Shown: positions 12,601 through 21,806 of the stretch, piece after piece
How the letters are laid out: the number at the start of each line of letters is the position of its first letter
Numbering within the stretch: the first letter of the stretch is position 1
From: Monodelphis domestica
Taxonomy: Eukaryota > Chordata > Mammalia > Didelphimorphia > Didelphidae
NCBI RefSeq assembly: GCF_027887165.1
Contig: NC_077233.1
Coordinates: 231,345,372-231,409,371 of the forward strand
Length of the DNA stretch: 64,000 nt
Reading direction: 5' to 3'
Translations under genes and position numbers: made by a program
The notes under the pieces: generated by a model
The model's input: only the letters and a program-made list of their open reading frames with translations
Database searches by the model: none
Told to the model about the DNA's origin: nothing

Positions 12601-13651
12601 TGGGGCCTTGGATAAATCATCTCTCTAAGCCTTAGTTTTTCTCATTTGTCAGGTGGGGACAAAAATACCTACTATACAACTATTAAAGAGTTGTAAGGAT
12701 CAGATGAAATAATATATATAAATGGCTTTGTAAAAAAGAATGACTCTTATAAACATGAGTTGGCTTACTAACTGTGTGACCCTGGGTAAGTCACCTAACC
12801 TTGTTTGCCTCCATTTCCTTATCTATAAAATGAGCTAGAGAAGGAAATGGAAAACACTCCCCATAGCACAGCCAAGGAAACATGAAGTGTCTGATATGAC
12901 TGAACAACCACAAAAGGAGGAAGAGGAGGAGGAGGAGGAATAACTTGCACTAATTCTCTCAGAGGAATTTGTTCAAATTCATAATATGTGGTCTATAACT
13001 GTTAGGGATTTCATCTGTTATTATTCCTAGCTGTATTTTCATTTTAAAACACATCTTCCCAAACTAGTAATTCCTTAACCCCAAAGAATAAATACTCAAA
13101 TGGTGAAATTTCAGGAAAGATGGAAGACAGAAGGGAGATATTTGAGAACAAGAGACCTAAGTTTTCAATTCATTCCTTCTAGATGTGTGTCTTATGTGAG
13201 TGTGTGAGTGAGTAAATGTGTACACTCATTTTAATGTGTCTAGGTGTGGGTGGTCATCTTAGTATTCTTGCAACAAACATGTATTCGCCATTCACCATCT
13301 TGTTTGGGTGTACCTAGAAAATGAATCATTTTCAATACATAGTTTTTAACCTTTGTGGCTGTGCTACTAGAAGGACTTTAACAATATAAGAAAAAAAAAC
13401 TTTTGCAATAAGAATAAATCATTTCCTCTCTCTACCTCCTTCCTTCCTTCCTTCCTTCTATCCTTCCTTCCTTCCTTCCTTCCTTCCTTCCTTCCTGCTT
13501 TCCTTCCTTCCTGCTTTCCTTACTTCCATCTTCTCCTTTCATATCCCTAACTCCCTATCTTTTGATTTAGTGGACTTTTGAGCAAGAAGAATCTGATGAG
13601 AAAGAGGACCTTTCTATTCAAGATTGGGGGAAAATAAAGGAAGAACTGTGA
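3572..13651 (+). CDS. PDILT: PDILT, protein disulfide isomerase-like testis-expressed (3' part, four exons)
   Basis: Four exons (3572-3692, 5990-6168, 8206-8292, 13571-13651) join in phase to give 155 codons and a TGA stop. The product is the C-terminal thioredoxin-like a' domain of a PDI-family protein. It has the VKVLVGKNF strand, the FVMFYAPW lead-in, the AKIDVTAND stretch and the YPFFKFFPA segment with its cis-proline region, then a short acidic tail ending KEEL, an ER-retention signal. The redox site reads S-Y-E-C instead of C-G-H-C, which separates PDILT from true PDIs. In known mammals PDILT is a testis ER chaperone-like protein that works with calnexin-type partners and lacks classical oxidase activity. 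Its position directly upstream of UMOD on the same strand supports the call. The a, b and b' domain exons must lie before the window. The tail is much shorter than I recall for human PDILT. Confidence 0.9.
3783..4029 (+). repeat. Marsupial SINE, 'aacaac' type
   Basis: Full-length copy from GGCAGCTCTGTGGCTCAGTG through AAATGAGCTAGAGAAGGAAAT to AAAACAACTAAACAACAA. Confidence 0.85.
4800..4925 (+). repeat. Partial core SINE
   Basis: Contains GGATTCAAATTCTGCCTCTGAC and TATGTGACTTTGGGCAAG, then loses similarity. Confidence 0.5.
5990..6168 (+). CDS. PDILT: PDILT exon: active-site region of a' domain
   Basis: It lies between a CTTACAG acceptor and a GTGAGA donor, 179 nt. It encodes APWSYECK followed by the [12 protein letters not shown] helix, the [10 protein letters not shown] strand and the YPFFKFFPA segment. 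The catalytic C-x-x-C position is S-Y-E-C, keeping only the second cysteine. It ends in phase 0. Confidence 0.93.
6780..7140 (+). mobile_element. L1 3' end fragments in a PDILT intron
   Basis: The part at about 6990-7135 (GGACACATGTAATACCCAGTGG, then a G-rich stretch, then AATAAAATTTTT) reads as the sense 3' end of the marsupial L1 whose reverse copies occur at 26775, 48140 and 59905. The preceding 200 bp is a related older fragment. Confidence 0.5.
7440..7735 (-). mobile_element. Old L1 3'-end fragment, reverse
   Basis: Shows diverged versions of AGAATTGTCCTGGATC, GTTCTTCTGGTTCTTCTC and ATATACCACAATTTGTTTAGC, motifs shared with the reverse L1 tail at 60170-60400. Confidence 0.45.
7938..8130 (+). 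repeat. MIR-like core SINE
   Basis: Contains GAGCTGTGTGACCTTGGACAAG followed by a CTTCTTTAAGTG segment. It ends about 75 nt before the PDILT exon at 8206. Confidence 0.5.
8206..8292 (+). CDS. PDILT: PDILT exon: end of a' domain
   Basis: An 87-nt phase 0-0 exon after a TCTCTCCAG acceptor and before a GTAAAG donor. It encodes [19 protein letters not shown] and then an acidic segment, matching the last strand and helix of a PDI thioredoxin fold (Y-x-G/D-x-R/Y-x-L-x-x-F). Confidence 0.88.
8576..8798 (+). repeat. Marsupial SINE, 'aacaac' type
   Basis: Runs from GGGCATCTAGATGG to GAAAACAACTGAATAAACC, with TGTGTGACCCTGGGCAAG and AAATGAGCTGGATAAGGAAA. Confidence 0.8.
9357..9555 (-). repeat. MIR-like core SINE
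   Basis: Reverse copy: TTAATCCTTACAGAAACCC, ATCCCCATTTTACAATTGTGG, ending CACTGAACTACCTAG. Confidence 0.65.
10627..10825 (+). repeat. Marsupial SINE1-type copy
   Basis: GGCAAGCTGGGTGGTTTAGTGG start, TGTGTGACCCTGGGCAAGTC core and AATACACAGTAGG end, with an A/T-rich tail. Confidence 0.8.
10850..11990 (+). mobile_element. Decayed L1 ORF2 fragment in the last PDILT intron
   Basis: Broken frames resemble the endonuclease part of L1 ORF2; for example, sequence near 11030-11100 reads like [17 protein letters not shown], close to the better-kept copy at 14550. Stops and frameshifts are frequent. Confidence 0.55.
12540..12745 (+). repeat. MIR-like core SINE
   Basis: Contains TTCTGGGGCCTTGGATAAATC, CTTAGTTTTTCTCATTTGTC and AAAGAGTTGTAAGGATCAGATG in the CORE-SINE order. 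Confidence 0.6.
12757..12915 (+). repeat. 5'-truncated marsupial SINE, 'aacaac' type
   Basis: Begins at CTAACTGTGTGACCCTGGG and runs to GACTGAACAACCACAAAAGG. Confidence 0.7.
13438..13527. repeat. (CTTC)n microsatellite before the last PDILT exon
   Basis: Imperfect CTTC repeats end about 45 nt before the acceptor of the PDILT terminal exon and extend its pyrimidine-rich lead-in. Confidence 0.9.
13571..13651 (+). CDS. PDILT: PDILT terminal exon with KEEL ER-retention tail
   Basis: The exon begins after TTTTGATTTAG and reads [15 protein letters not shown] to IKEEL and TGA. The acidic composition and KEEL terminus fit a PDI-family C-terminus; the human protein also ends in KEEL. AATAAA signals follow at 13723-13728 and 13750-13755, which suits a terminal exon. 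The 5.3-kb intron before it could hide another phase 0-0 exon, but the reading frame does not need one. Confidence 0.8.
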   Translation, partial: WTFEQEESDEKEDLSIQDWGKIKEEL

Positions 13652-13722
13652 CTCCTTTAAGTCTAAGAAGAAAGATATGCTTCATCTGCAAATCATACAA
13701 CACATAGGACTAAATCATTTTC

Positions 13723-13755
13723 AATAAAAATATTCTAAGGGAAAATATTAATAAA
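13723..13755 (+). terminator. PDILT: PDILT polyadenylation signals (two AATAAA)
   Basis: AATAAA occurs at 13723-13728 and 13750-13755, 72 and 99 nt after the PDILT stop codon. No other gene end is near, so these are the likely cleavage/polyadenylation signals. Confidence 0.6.
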
Positions 13756-13759
13756 GTTC

Positions 13760-14170
13760 CAGAATTTTAAAAAAATCCCTGTTTGTCCTTGTCTCCTTTA
13801 CAGTCAGCCTAGGAATAATTCTCCAACTTATACCAATTTCTGTTTTTCAAATTCAGGTCCATTTTCCCTGTAGAGTTACTGTAATAGAGAGCTGCCACAA
13901 TCCCAGGGCCACAGCCTTTAAGGCCAAGGTAACCAAAAAGTTGAACTTTGCCTGCTGAGATAGTCTCATAATTATTTAGATATTACATGATGCTTTCTGG
14001 TGAGAATGACTTACATTTGTCACTGCTTGAACCATGGAGACACATTTATTTCATGTCCTAAAGTTGGTATATTTAGTCACCAACCTAGTCACCAACTTTA
14101 TTTAGTATTAATGACACCTTTTACTGTTTGCACCATAGTTATATCACCTCCATCCATACACCACTGTATA
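13760..14170. other. PDILT-UMOD intergenic, no gene seen
   Basis: Unremarkable AT-rich sequence after the PDILT polyadenylation signals; no exon or clear repeat recognised. Confidence 0.5.
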
Positions 14171-16290
14171 GGATAACTAGAGGTAAAAAATGAGGTTAAT
14201 ACTAAGAGAAATGGGAAAAGAAACAAAATGGGTTAAATTAATATGTCATAAAAAAGCACATGGTGGAAGTGGGGGAGAACACCAATACACTGAAAGGGTA
14301 AAGAGGTTGGAGATAGGAAATACTTAATTCTTATGTGCCATATGCTGTCTACAAGAAACACACATGAGGAAGGTAGACATACATAGGGTAAAGGTAAGTG
14401 GATGAAGCAAATTCTATTGGGTATCAACTGAAAAAAAAGAAGGCAGGAGTTGCAATCATGTTATCTGACAAAGCTAAAGTAAAAGTAGATATAGTTAAAA
14501 GAAATAGGGAAGGTAATTGCATCCTGATAAAAGGCAGTATAGACAATGAGGACATATCAGTACTCAACATGTATGCACTAAATGGCATAGCATCCAAATT
14601 TCTAAAGGAGAAACTAGTGGAACTCAAGGATGAAATAGATAGAAAAACTATACTTGTGGGAGACCTGAACCTTCCTCTATTAGAACTAGGTAAATCAAAC
14701 CAAAAAAATAAATAAGAAAGAAGTAAGAGAAATGAATGAAATCTTAGAAAAATTAGAGTTAGTAGATGTGTGAAGAAAAATAAATAGGGACAAAAAGGAA
14801 TACATCTTTTAAGCAGCACATGGTACATTCACAAAATTTGACCATGTACTAGGGCATAAAAATATTGCAAACAAGTGCAAAAGAGCAGAAATAATAAATG
14901 CAAACTTTTCAAATCACAATGCAATAAAAATAATTATTAAGGGTACATGGAAAGGCAAATGAAAAATCAATTGGAAATTAAATAATACAATTCTTCAAAA
15001 TTGATTAAAGAATAAATCATAAAAACAATTAATAATTTCATTGAAGAAGATGACAATGATGTGACATCATTTCAAAATCTATGGGATGCAGACAAAACAG
15101 TACTTAGGGTGAAATTTATATCCTTGAGTTCATATATTAACAAATTAGGGAGGGCAAAGGTCAATGAATTGGGCATGTAAATTTAAAAAAAATAGAAAGT
15201 GAACAAATTAAAAATCCCCAGATGAAAACTAAATTAGAGATCCTAAAAATTAAGGGAGAAATTAATAAAATCAAAAGTCAAAGAACTTCTGATTTAATAA
15301 ATAAGACTATAAGCCAGTACTTTGAAAAAAAAACAATTAAAATAGACAAAGTACTGGTCAATCTAATAATAAAAAACAAACCAAATCAACAGTATCAAAG
15401 ATGAAAAGGGAGACCTCACTTCTAATGAAGAGGAAATTAAGGCAATCATTAAAAACTATTATGCCCAATTATATGGCAACAAATATGATAATCTAGGTGA
15501 TATGGATGAATATTTTCAAAAATATAAATTGCCTAGATTAACAAAAGAAGAAACAGAATACCTAAATAACTCCATATCAGAAAAAGAAATTGAACAAGCC
15601 CTCAAAGAACTCCATAAGAAAAAATTCCCAGTACCAGATGGATTCACAAATGAATTCTATCAAACATTCAAAGAACAACTAATCTCAATATTATACAAAC
15701 TATTTGACAGAATTAGCAAAGAGGGAGTTCTACCAAATTCACTTAATGATACAAACATGGTACTGATTCCAAAGCCAGGCAGGTCAAAAACAGAGAAAGA
15801 AAACTATAGACCAATCTCCTTAATGAATATAGATGCAAAAATCTTAAATAGGATACTAGCAAAAAGCCTCCGGCAAGTGATCATGAGGGTTATTCATTAT
15901 GATCAGGTGGGATTTACGCCAGGAATGCAAGGATGATTCAATATTAGGAAAACCATCCAGATAATTGACCCTATCAACAAATAAATCAACAAAAATCACA
16001 TGATTATCTCAATAGATGCATAAAAAGCCTTTGACAAAATACAACACCCATTCCTCTTGAAAACACTAGAAAAGTATAGGAATAGAAGGGCCTTTCCTAA
16101 AAATAATAAACAGTATCTATCCAAAACCATTGGCAAACATCATCTGCAATGGGGATAAGTTAGAATCCTTCCCAATAAGATCAGGAGTGAAACAAAGATG
16201 CCCATTATCACCTCTATTATTTAACATTGTACTAGAAACACTAGCAGTAGCAATTAGAGGAGAAAAAGAAATTAATGACTACGGGAAAGA
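14170..16290 (+). mobile_element. L1 retrotransposon ORF2 relic
   Basis: Broken frames encode L1 ORF2 pieces in order. An endonuclease segment reads AGVAIMLSDKAKVKVD, ISVLNMYALNG and ILVGDLNLP (14400-14715). A reverse-transcriptase segment reads [57 protein letters not shown] (15502-15936), then IISIDA-KAFDK and [16 protein letters not shown] (to about 16260). Stops interrupt it repeatedly, and it ends before the FADD catalytic motif where unrelated sequence begins. It is a dead copy. Confidence 0.9.
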
Positions 16291-17190
16291 GTGGGGGAGG
16301 GCATCTACCTGGAGATTACTCTCACCCTGGAGCCTCCTAGTTAATCAAATTCATCCCAAGTCAACCCTTACAATGACTCCAGTTAGTAGACTGCTCTTTG
16401 GCCATGATTACTCCATGACAGGAAGTTTCAAACCATCTAAGGTCACTGCAAGAAAGGGCAAGCCTCTGGATGAATGGCAGAATTCTTCTTGCCTGCTAGA
16501 ACTTTCGATTAAAAAGCCATAAATCTCACGATCATGTGTGAATATTCCTGGCCCCTTAGATGCTTTGGTGTGGAACTAATAGGGGGTGGAATTCATCTCA
16601 TGGGGCAATTTGATGAGGAGGAGAATGAACATTCTGAGAAAAGTCAACTCCAGCTGCCAGCTATAAGTCATCATGGACAAGTCACTATGTCCTAACTTCC
16701 AGGGGCAGGTAGTTGGGTTTGGGTCCACTACATCCAATAGAAGCACAGAAACAGCCTCCAGCTCTGGAACTTGCTCAGTCTAGACAGAATGCCAGGTGGG
16801 TGCCAAAGTGGTTGATATTCAAGGCACATCCAAAGCTCACCTGCTTATGCCTCAGGGCTGCACGAGGGGTTAGTGCCTGTGCCTGTTGCACCCTTGTTGG
16901 TGACTGAGAGAGGATGGCCAGTACCCTGGGCACTAGTTCCTGGGTTAATCTCTAACAGCAGCCACTTCCTTCTCAAAGGGGCAAAGTCAATGCCTTTCCA
17001 TTTCCAGACAAGGGCATAACCTACCAGATGTTAATTTAGGGCAGACCATAGCAAATGAGGAAAGTCGACCTGGCGAGAAAAGGAAAACAAAGTGTGAAAT
17101 GCACCCAATTAGAACAAACTCAAACCCCAAGGAAAGAAAAAACCAAGTAGAGGTGTGGCCTCCTGTCCTGTTGGTGTTATACACATATAC
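16290..17190. other. Single-copy-looking sequence upstream of UMOD
   Basis: About 900 bp with no recognisable SINE or L1, richer in GC than the flanks, lying just before the TATA box. It is the best candidate for proximal UMOD regulatory DNA; the HNF1-like sites lie in it. Confidence 0.4.
16944..16956 (+). promoter_or_regulatory. HNF1-like site upstream of UMOD
   Basis: The 13-mer GTTAATCTCTAAC matches the palindromic HNF1 consensus GTTAATNATTAAC at 10 of 12 defined bases, about 250 bp upstream of the putative TATA box. HNF1B is an established activator of UMOD. A second half-site, GTTAAT, lies at 17030-17035. Confidence 0.4.
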
Positions 17191-17194
17191 CATT

Positions 17195-17206
17195 TATATA
17201 TATAAA
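17195..17206 (+). promoter_or_regulatory. UMOD: Putative UMOD TATA box
   Basis: An alternating TA run ends TATAAA and sits about 25-50 nt before a short segment closed by a consensus CAG/GTAAGA donor at 17253/17254. That spacing suits a TATA promoter with a small non-coding first exon, as known for UMOD. The start site is inferred, not seen. Confidence 0.5.
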
Positions 17207-17224
17207 GAGAGGGAAAATGCTGGG

Positions 17225-17253
17225 AACGGAGACAGTCTTTAGTTCCATCTCAG
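17225..17253 (+). other. UMOD: Putative UMOD non-coding exon 1
   Basis: The segment downstream of the TATA box ends in CAG followed by a GTAAGA donor and contains no ATG. The next plausible acceptor is ACTCCAG ending at 17777, leaving a 35-nt 5' UTR (17778-17812) before the start codon. The 5' end is approximate. Confidence 0.4.
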
Positions 17254-17812
17254 GTAAGATGCATCTCAGTCAGGACTCAGGACAGTGTCTCCCTGCTCCC
17301 CAGTCACCCAGAGCCCCTTCCAGCCATCAGGATGGTCCCAAATGGGTCTTGCTCTGTCGCCCATGTTTCCCATTCTAAACTGCTTTCCCCAGTTATCTGT
17401 AACTACAAAAGTGGGCATGTGTTAGGGGGCGTGAGTGGGGGAGGCAATGAGCTCACTTTGCCAGTGCGGGAGAAGAAAGTTGGCCCTGTGGAAAGCCAGG
17501 TGCTTTTCAAGTCTAAGAATTGGACAATGAGCATATGTTTCAAACAATTAGCTAGTCAGGCCAGCATTCTGCCAAGATTTGCTGCTTCCTCATTTTAAAA
17601 GGGAATCTGTTTTGATTAATTATATGGACTTTGGGGTCAGAGGGTGAGCTTGGAGGTTGTTGTAGAGACAAAATGAATTGCAATAACTACATTCCTTGCC
17701 TTGTGTAGGTTGAAGGGTCAAAGAAATCAGTCTTGGAAGAAACCTCAAAGGGACAACTATCTGGCCTCTTACTCCAGGAAGGACCCCAGTGGCAGAGAAG
17801 CTGGTGTAAAGG

Positions 17813-17891
17813 ATGACACAGCTTTTCTATCTGACCCTGCTGCTGGTGGCTTTTCAACACTGGAGCTCAGTAGCTGACAATTTCACAGAGA
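17813..17891 (+). CDS. UMOD: UMOD coding exon 1: signal peptide
   Basis: The ATG opens 26 codons plus one base with a hydrophobic core ([10 protein letters not shown]) and a small-residue cleavage context SSVA-D, then a GTAAGT donor. The trailing A pairs with GA of the next exon to give Arg. No upstream ATG is present in the short 5' UTR. Confidence 0.85.
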
Positions 17892-19960
17892 GTAAGTGAT
17901 GGTCTTGGATCGGTCCATCTTTCTCTGCCTGCTTCCTCCAGCCACCTCTCCAAAGATGCTGCCTCTGCATAGTGGTACTCTGATTCTAAGTAATAATAGT
18001 AATAATGTTGTTATTGTTCAGTCATTTCTGACTCTTTATGATCCCATTTGGGATTTTCTTTGCAAAGTTACTGGAACAGTTTGTCATTTCCTTCTCCAGC
18101 TCATTTTACAGATGAGGAAACTGAGGCAAATAGAGTTAAGTGACTTGCCCAGAGTCACATAGCTAGTAAGTATCTGAAGCCAAATTTGAACTCAGGCCTG
18201 GCATTCTATTTTCTGTGCTGCCTAGCTGCCTATTTTTTCTTTTTCTTTTTAATTCATGACTAGGTTTTAATGAAAGACTAATTTATACTCAGATGTTGAT
18301 ATTAGAAAGGTAAAAACAGCTCAAGTGAACCCCTTCCTGCCTTGATTCAAGGAAGAATAAACAGAAGGATGAGTGTCTTTCACTAGCCTAAGCCCCCACC
18401 CCCCTCCTCAAATCATCAGAATGACAGAGTTCAGAGACAGAAAACCCAAAGATCACCCAATGTGGGTTTCTTCTCCCTCCCTTTGCTCCTAGGCTGCCAA
18501 CTGCCATCCAGGCTGGTCACTTCTATCTGGATTTGGGAAATCACAGACTTTTTGTATCAAACCTGGAGAGCTTTGTAAGCCCCTCAGGAGTAGCCCAAAA
18601 GGAACCTTCCAGCTTATCCACACAAAGCAACTGCTCACCCAAGAAATACCCTTAGAAAGTAGCAGGAAGCCAGGAGAGAAGAGGGTACCAAGAAGAAAGG
18701 GGCATTCATGGGGCAGATTGGCACCCTGAGCTAATAATAATAATAATAATAATAATAATTATTATTATTATTATTATAATAGCTGGCCTTTAAATACTAT
18801 CTACTCTGTGTGTCAGGCACTGTGCTAAGTATTTTACAAATATTATTTCATTTAATTCTCACAACAATTCTGTGAGGTAGGTGCTATTATTATCTCCATT
18901 TTACAGATGAGATAACTGAGGCTGAGAAAAGTTAAGGGACTTACCCAAGGTCACACAGCTAAGTAAATATCTGACTTTGGAGTCAGAAAGATCAGAGTTC
19001 AATTTCTGCCTCAGGCACTTTTTAAGCTATGTGACCTTGGGCAAGTCCTTTAATTTTCCTCAATTTCAGTTTCCTCATCTGTAGAATGGAGATAACAACA
19101 TCACCTACTACACAGGATTGTTGTGAGAACCAAATGGCATTAACACATATAAAGTGCTTTGCAAATCTTAAATTACCATATAAATGTTAGCTATGGTTGT
19201 TATTTATTTTGTTGGAGGAAAATGAGTGAGGGCTAGATACCAGCTAGAATTCACAGGTTCTTTATGCTGAGCTAGATATTTGCAATCGAAGAATCATTTT
19301 TGTTAAGAGAGATCTTGAGATCTTCTAGTGTCTCCCAGGTATGTTGCAGAGGAGGTGACAGGATCTCCAAGAGGTGGAATTAATTGAAGGAACTCACTCA
19401 TTTAGTTAGACAGAGCCGAGTCTAGATGCTAAGGTTTTCCTACTCCTGATTCAGAGCTCCGATTCACTAGACACTGCTCTTTCCTTGTTTTAATGGAGGA
19501 AACTGGTTTATTTCTTCTTGGGAAAAATGTGTGGAAACTTCCCAGAACCTTTTCAGATCACAGCAGTGCAAGCTATTGTTTGCTCCTTCTGGATATGACG
19601 TAAGCCCTCATTGCCCTGCTGGTGCCTAGAAAAAGTGAAATTGCTTTAACTTCCTTCCAGTAACATTTTCCTGGGAAGAGATTGATAATGTGTGGTAAAA
19701 TATTGAAGTATCTGGAATTCCATAATCTTTATTAAAAAAACTCTGGAGTTTGGAGTTAGGAAACAGGTTCCAATCTCAGATCTGCCACTAAATGTGAACA
19801 CTGTTCTTCTGGGCCTCAATTTGCTCATCTGTAAGATAGGGGTTTGTACTAGTGAATTTATAAATCCCTTTATACCTCTATCATACTATGATGTTTTCTC
19901 TAACTAGCCTGGTTTGGTCCTGGATTTCCTCTATCTGTCTCTATCTGTCTCTGCCCTGCC

Positions 19961-20041
<81 letters not shown>

Positions 20042-20075
20042 TCTCGTTCTCCCTCTCCCTCCTTTCCTCCCCCTT

Positions 20076-20113
<38 letters not shown>

Positions 20114-21764
20114 CCTCTCCATCCCTCCATCTCCTCTCTCTCCTTCTCTCCCTCCCTCCTTTTTCTTTCTTTCTCTCCCTCTTTCCATCCCTCTCTCCTC
20201 TCTCTCCTCCCATCCCTCCTTCTTTCTCTCTCTCCCCCTCTCCCTCCTCTCTCCTCTCTCTCTCTCTTGAAAAAACCTTTACTTTCTGTCTTAGAACTGA
20301 TAGTGAGTGTCGGTTCCAAGGCAGAAGAGCTGTAAAGACTGGACAATTGTGATTAACAATGACTTGCCTAGAATCACCTAGCTAGGAAGTGTCTGAGGCC
20401 AGATTGGAACCCAGGACCTCCCATCTCGGAGCCTGATGCGCTATCCACTGAGACAACTAGTTGCCCTTCTCTGTCCCTTTCAGGAGACAACTGTTCCCAG
20501 TGCCACATCCATGCATCTTGTGTGGAGACCAACCAGTCTGTGACCTGCATCTGCCTAGATGGCTTCACTGGGGATGGCCTCATCTGCTCAGATGTGGATG
20601 AATGTGCCTTCCAAGGGGGCCACAACTGCAAAAACAGCAACTGTGTGAACACGGTAGGCTCCTATCACTGCAGCTGCCCCAGTGGCTTCCGGCTGACTCC
20701 CGAGAATGGCTGTGAGGACATAGATGAGTGCAGGGACCCCGACCTGGGCTGCCACCCCCTGGCCAGCTGCACTAACTCTCCTGGCAACTACTCTTGTGAA
20801 TGCCTTCCTGGCTACGCCGGGGATGGACATGAGTGTCAGTGCTTCCCCGGCTCCTGCGGACCTGGACTGGACTGCATTGCCGACTCTGACGGGACCCAGA
20901 TCTGTATGGACCCGTGCCAGAAATATACCCTCCTGGACGAGTACTGGAGGAGCACAAGCTACAGGGCAGGCTTTTACTGCGATGCAGTCCCCCGAGGTTG
21001 GTATCGCTTTGTAGGCAGGGGAGGCGTACGTATACCAGAGACGTGTGTCCCAATTCATAGGTGCAACACCGCCGCTCCGATGTGGCTCAATGGAAGTCAC
21101 CCATCCAGCGACGAGGGCATCGTGGATGGGACGGCTTGTGCCCACTGGAGCGGGGACTGCTGCCTCTGGCAGTCTATGGTGCAGGTGAAGGCTTGCGTCG
21201 GGGGATACTACGTCTACAACCTGACCACTCCACCAGAATGCAACTTGGCGTACTGTACAGGTGAAGAGGCAGTTGCTGCCTGCTTGGGGTGGGTGGTTGA
21301 AGAGTTAGGCACGTGGCAGTGTCCTTGGACGCTCCCTTCCCTTTCTTCTTTCTCAAGGATTTATTGATTTCAGTGTCCCTTTCCTTTCCCAATGTCTGCC
21401 CTGACCCCTAGCCCCACTCGTTCCTGCTAACAAAGGAGAGCTTTGGTGTTCATTGGAATAAATTTCTTGAGACCTAACGCCTTCCAAAGGATAAACCTTT
21501 AAGGGGTCCCCCTTGTCCTGGCCCTCTCCCCAACCATGTGTAACTTGGAACTGTCAGTTCACTAGGCTTTTTAGCAATTGTATGTTCATGTGAACCTACA
21601 GACCCCAGCTCTGTGGAGGGGACCTGTAATGCCTGTGGCTTAGATGAGGATTGCAAGGCAGTCAATGGAAACTGGACCTGCCAATGCAAACAGAGCTCAG
21701 AAATTACTGGTAAGTTCCTTGGGGAAGAAGAGTGAATAAAGCAGAGACAGAGGATAAAGATGAA

Positions 21765-21806
<42 letters not shown>

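Noticed and set aside
14424-14828. 134-codon antisense open frame
   Set aside because: Opposite strand of the L1 endonuclease segment.
15502-15936. Reverse transcriptase-like open frame as a functional gene or novel RT system
   Set aside because: It is one surviving block of a broken L1 ORF2; flanking blocks have stops and the catalytic FADD motif is absent.
19888-20352. Ser-Leu or Arg-Glu repeat open frames
   Set aside because: Low-complexity reading of the CT/CTGT tract and adjacent SINE; no codon structure or splice context of its own.
20588-21145. 185-codon antisense open frame opposite UMOD exon 2
   Set aside because: Shadow of the GC-rich Cys-coding UMOD exon; no independent evidence.
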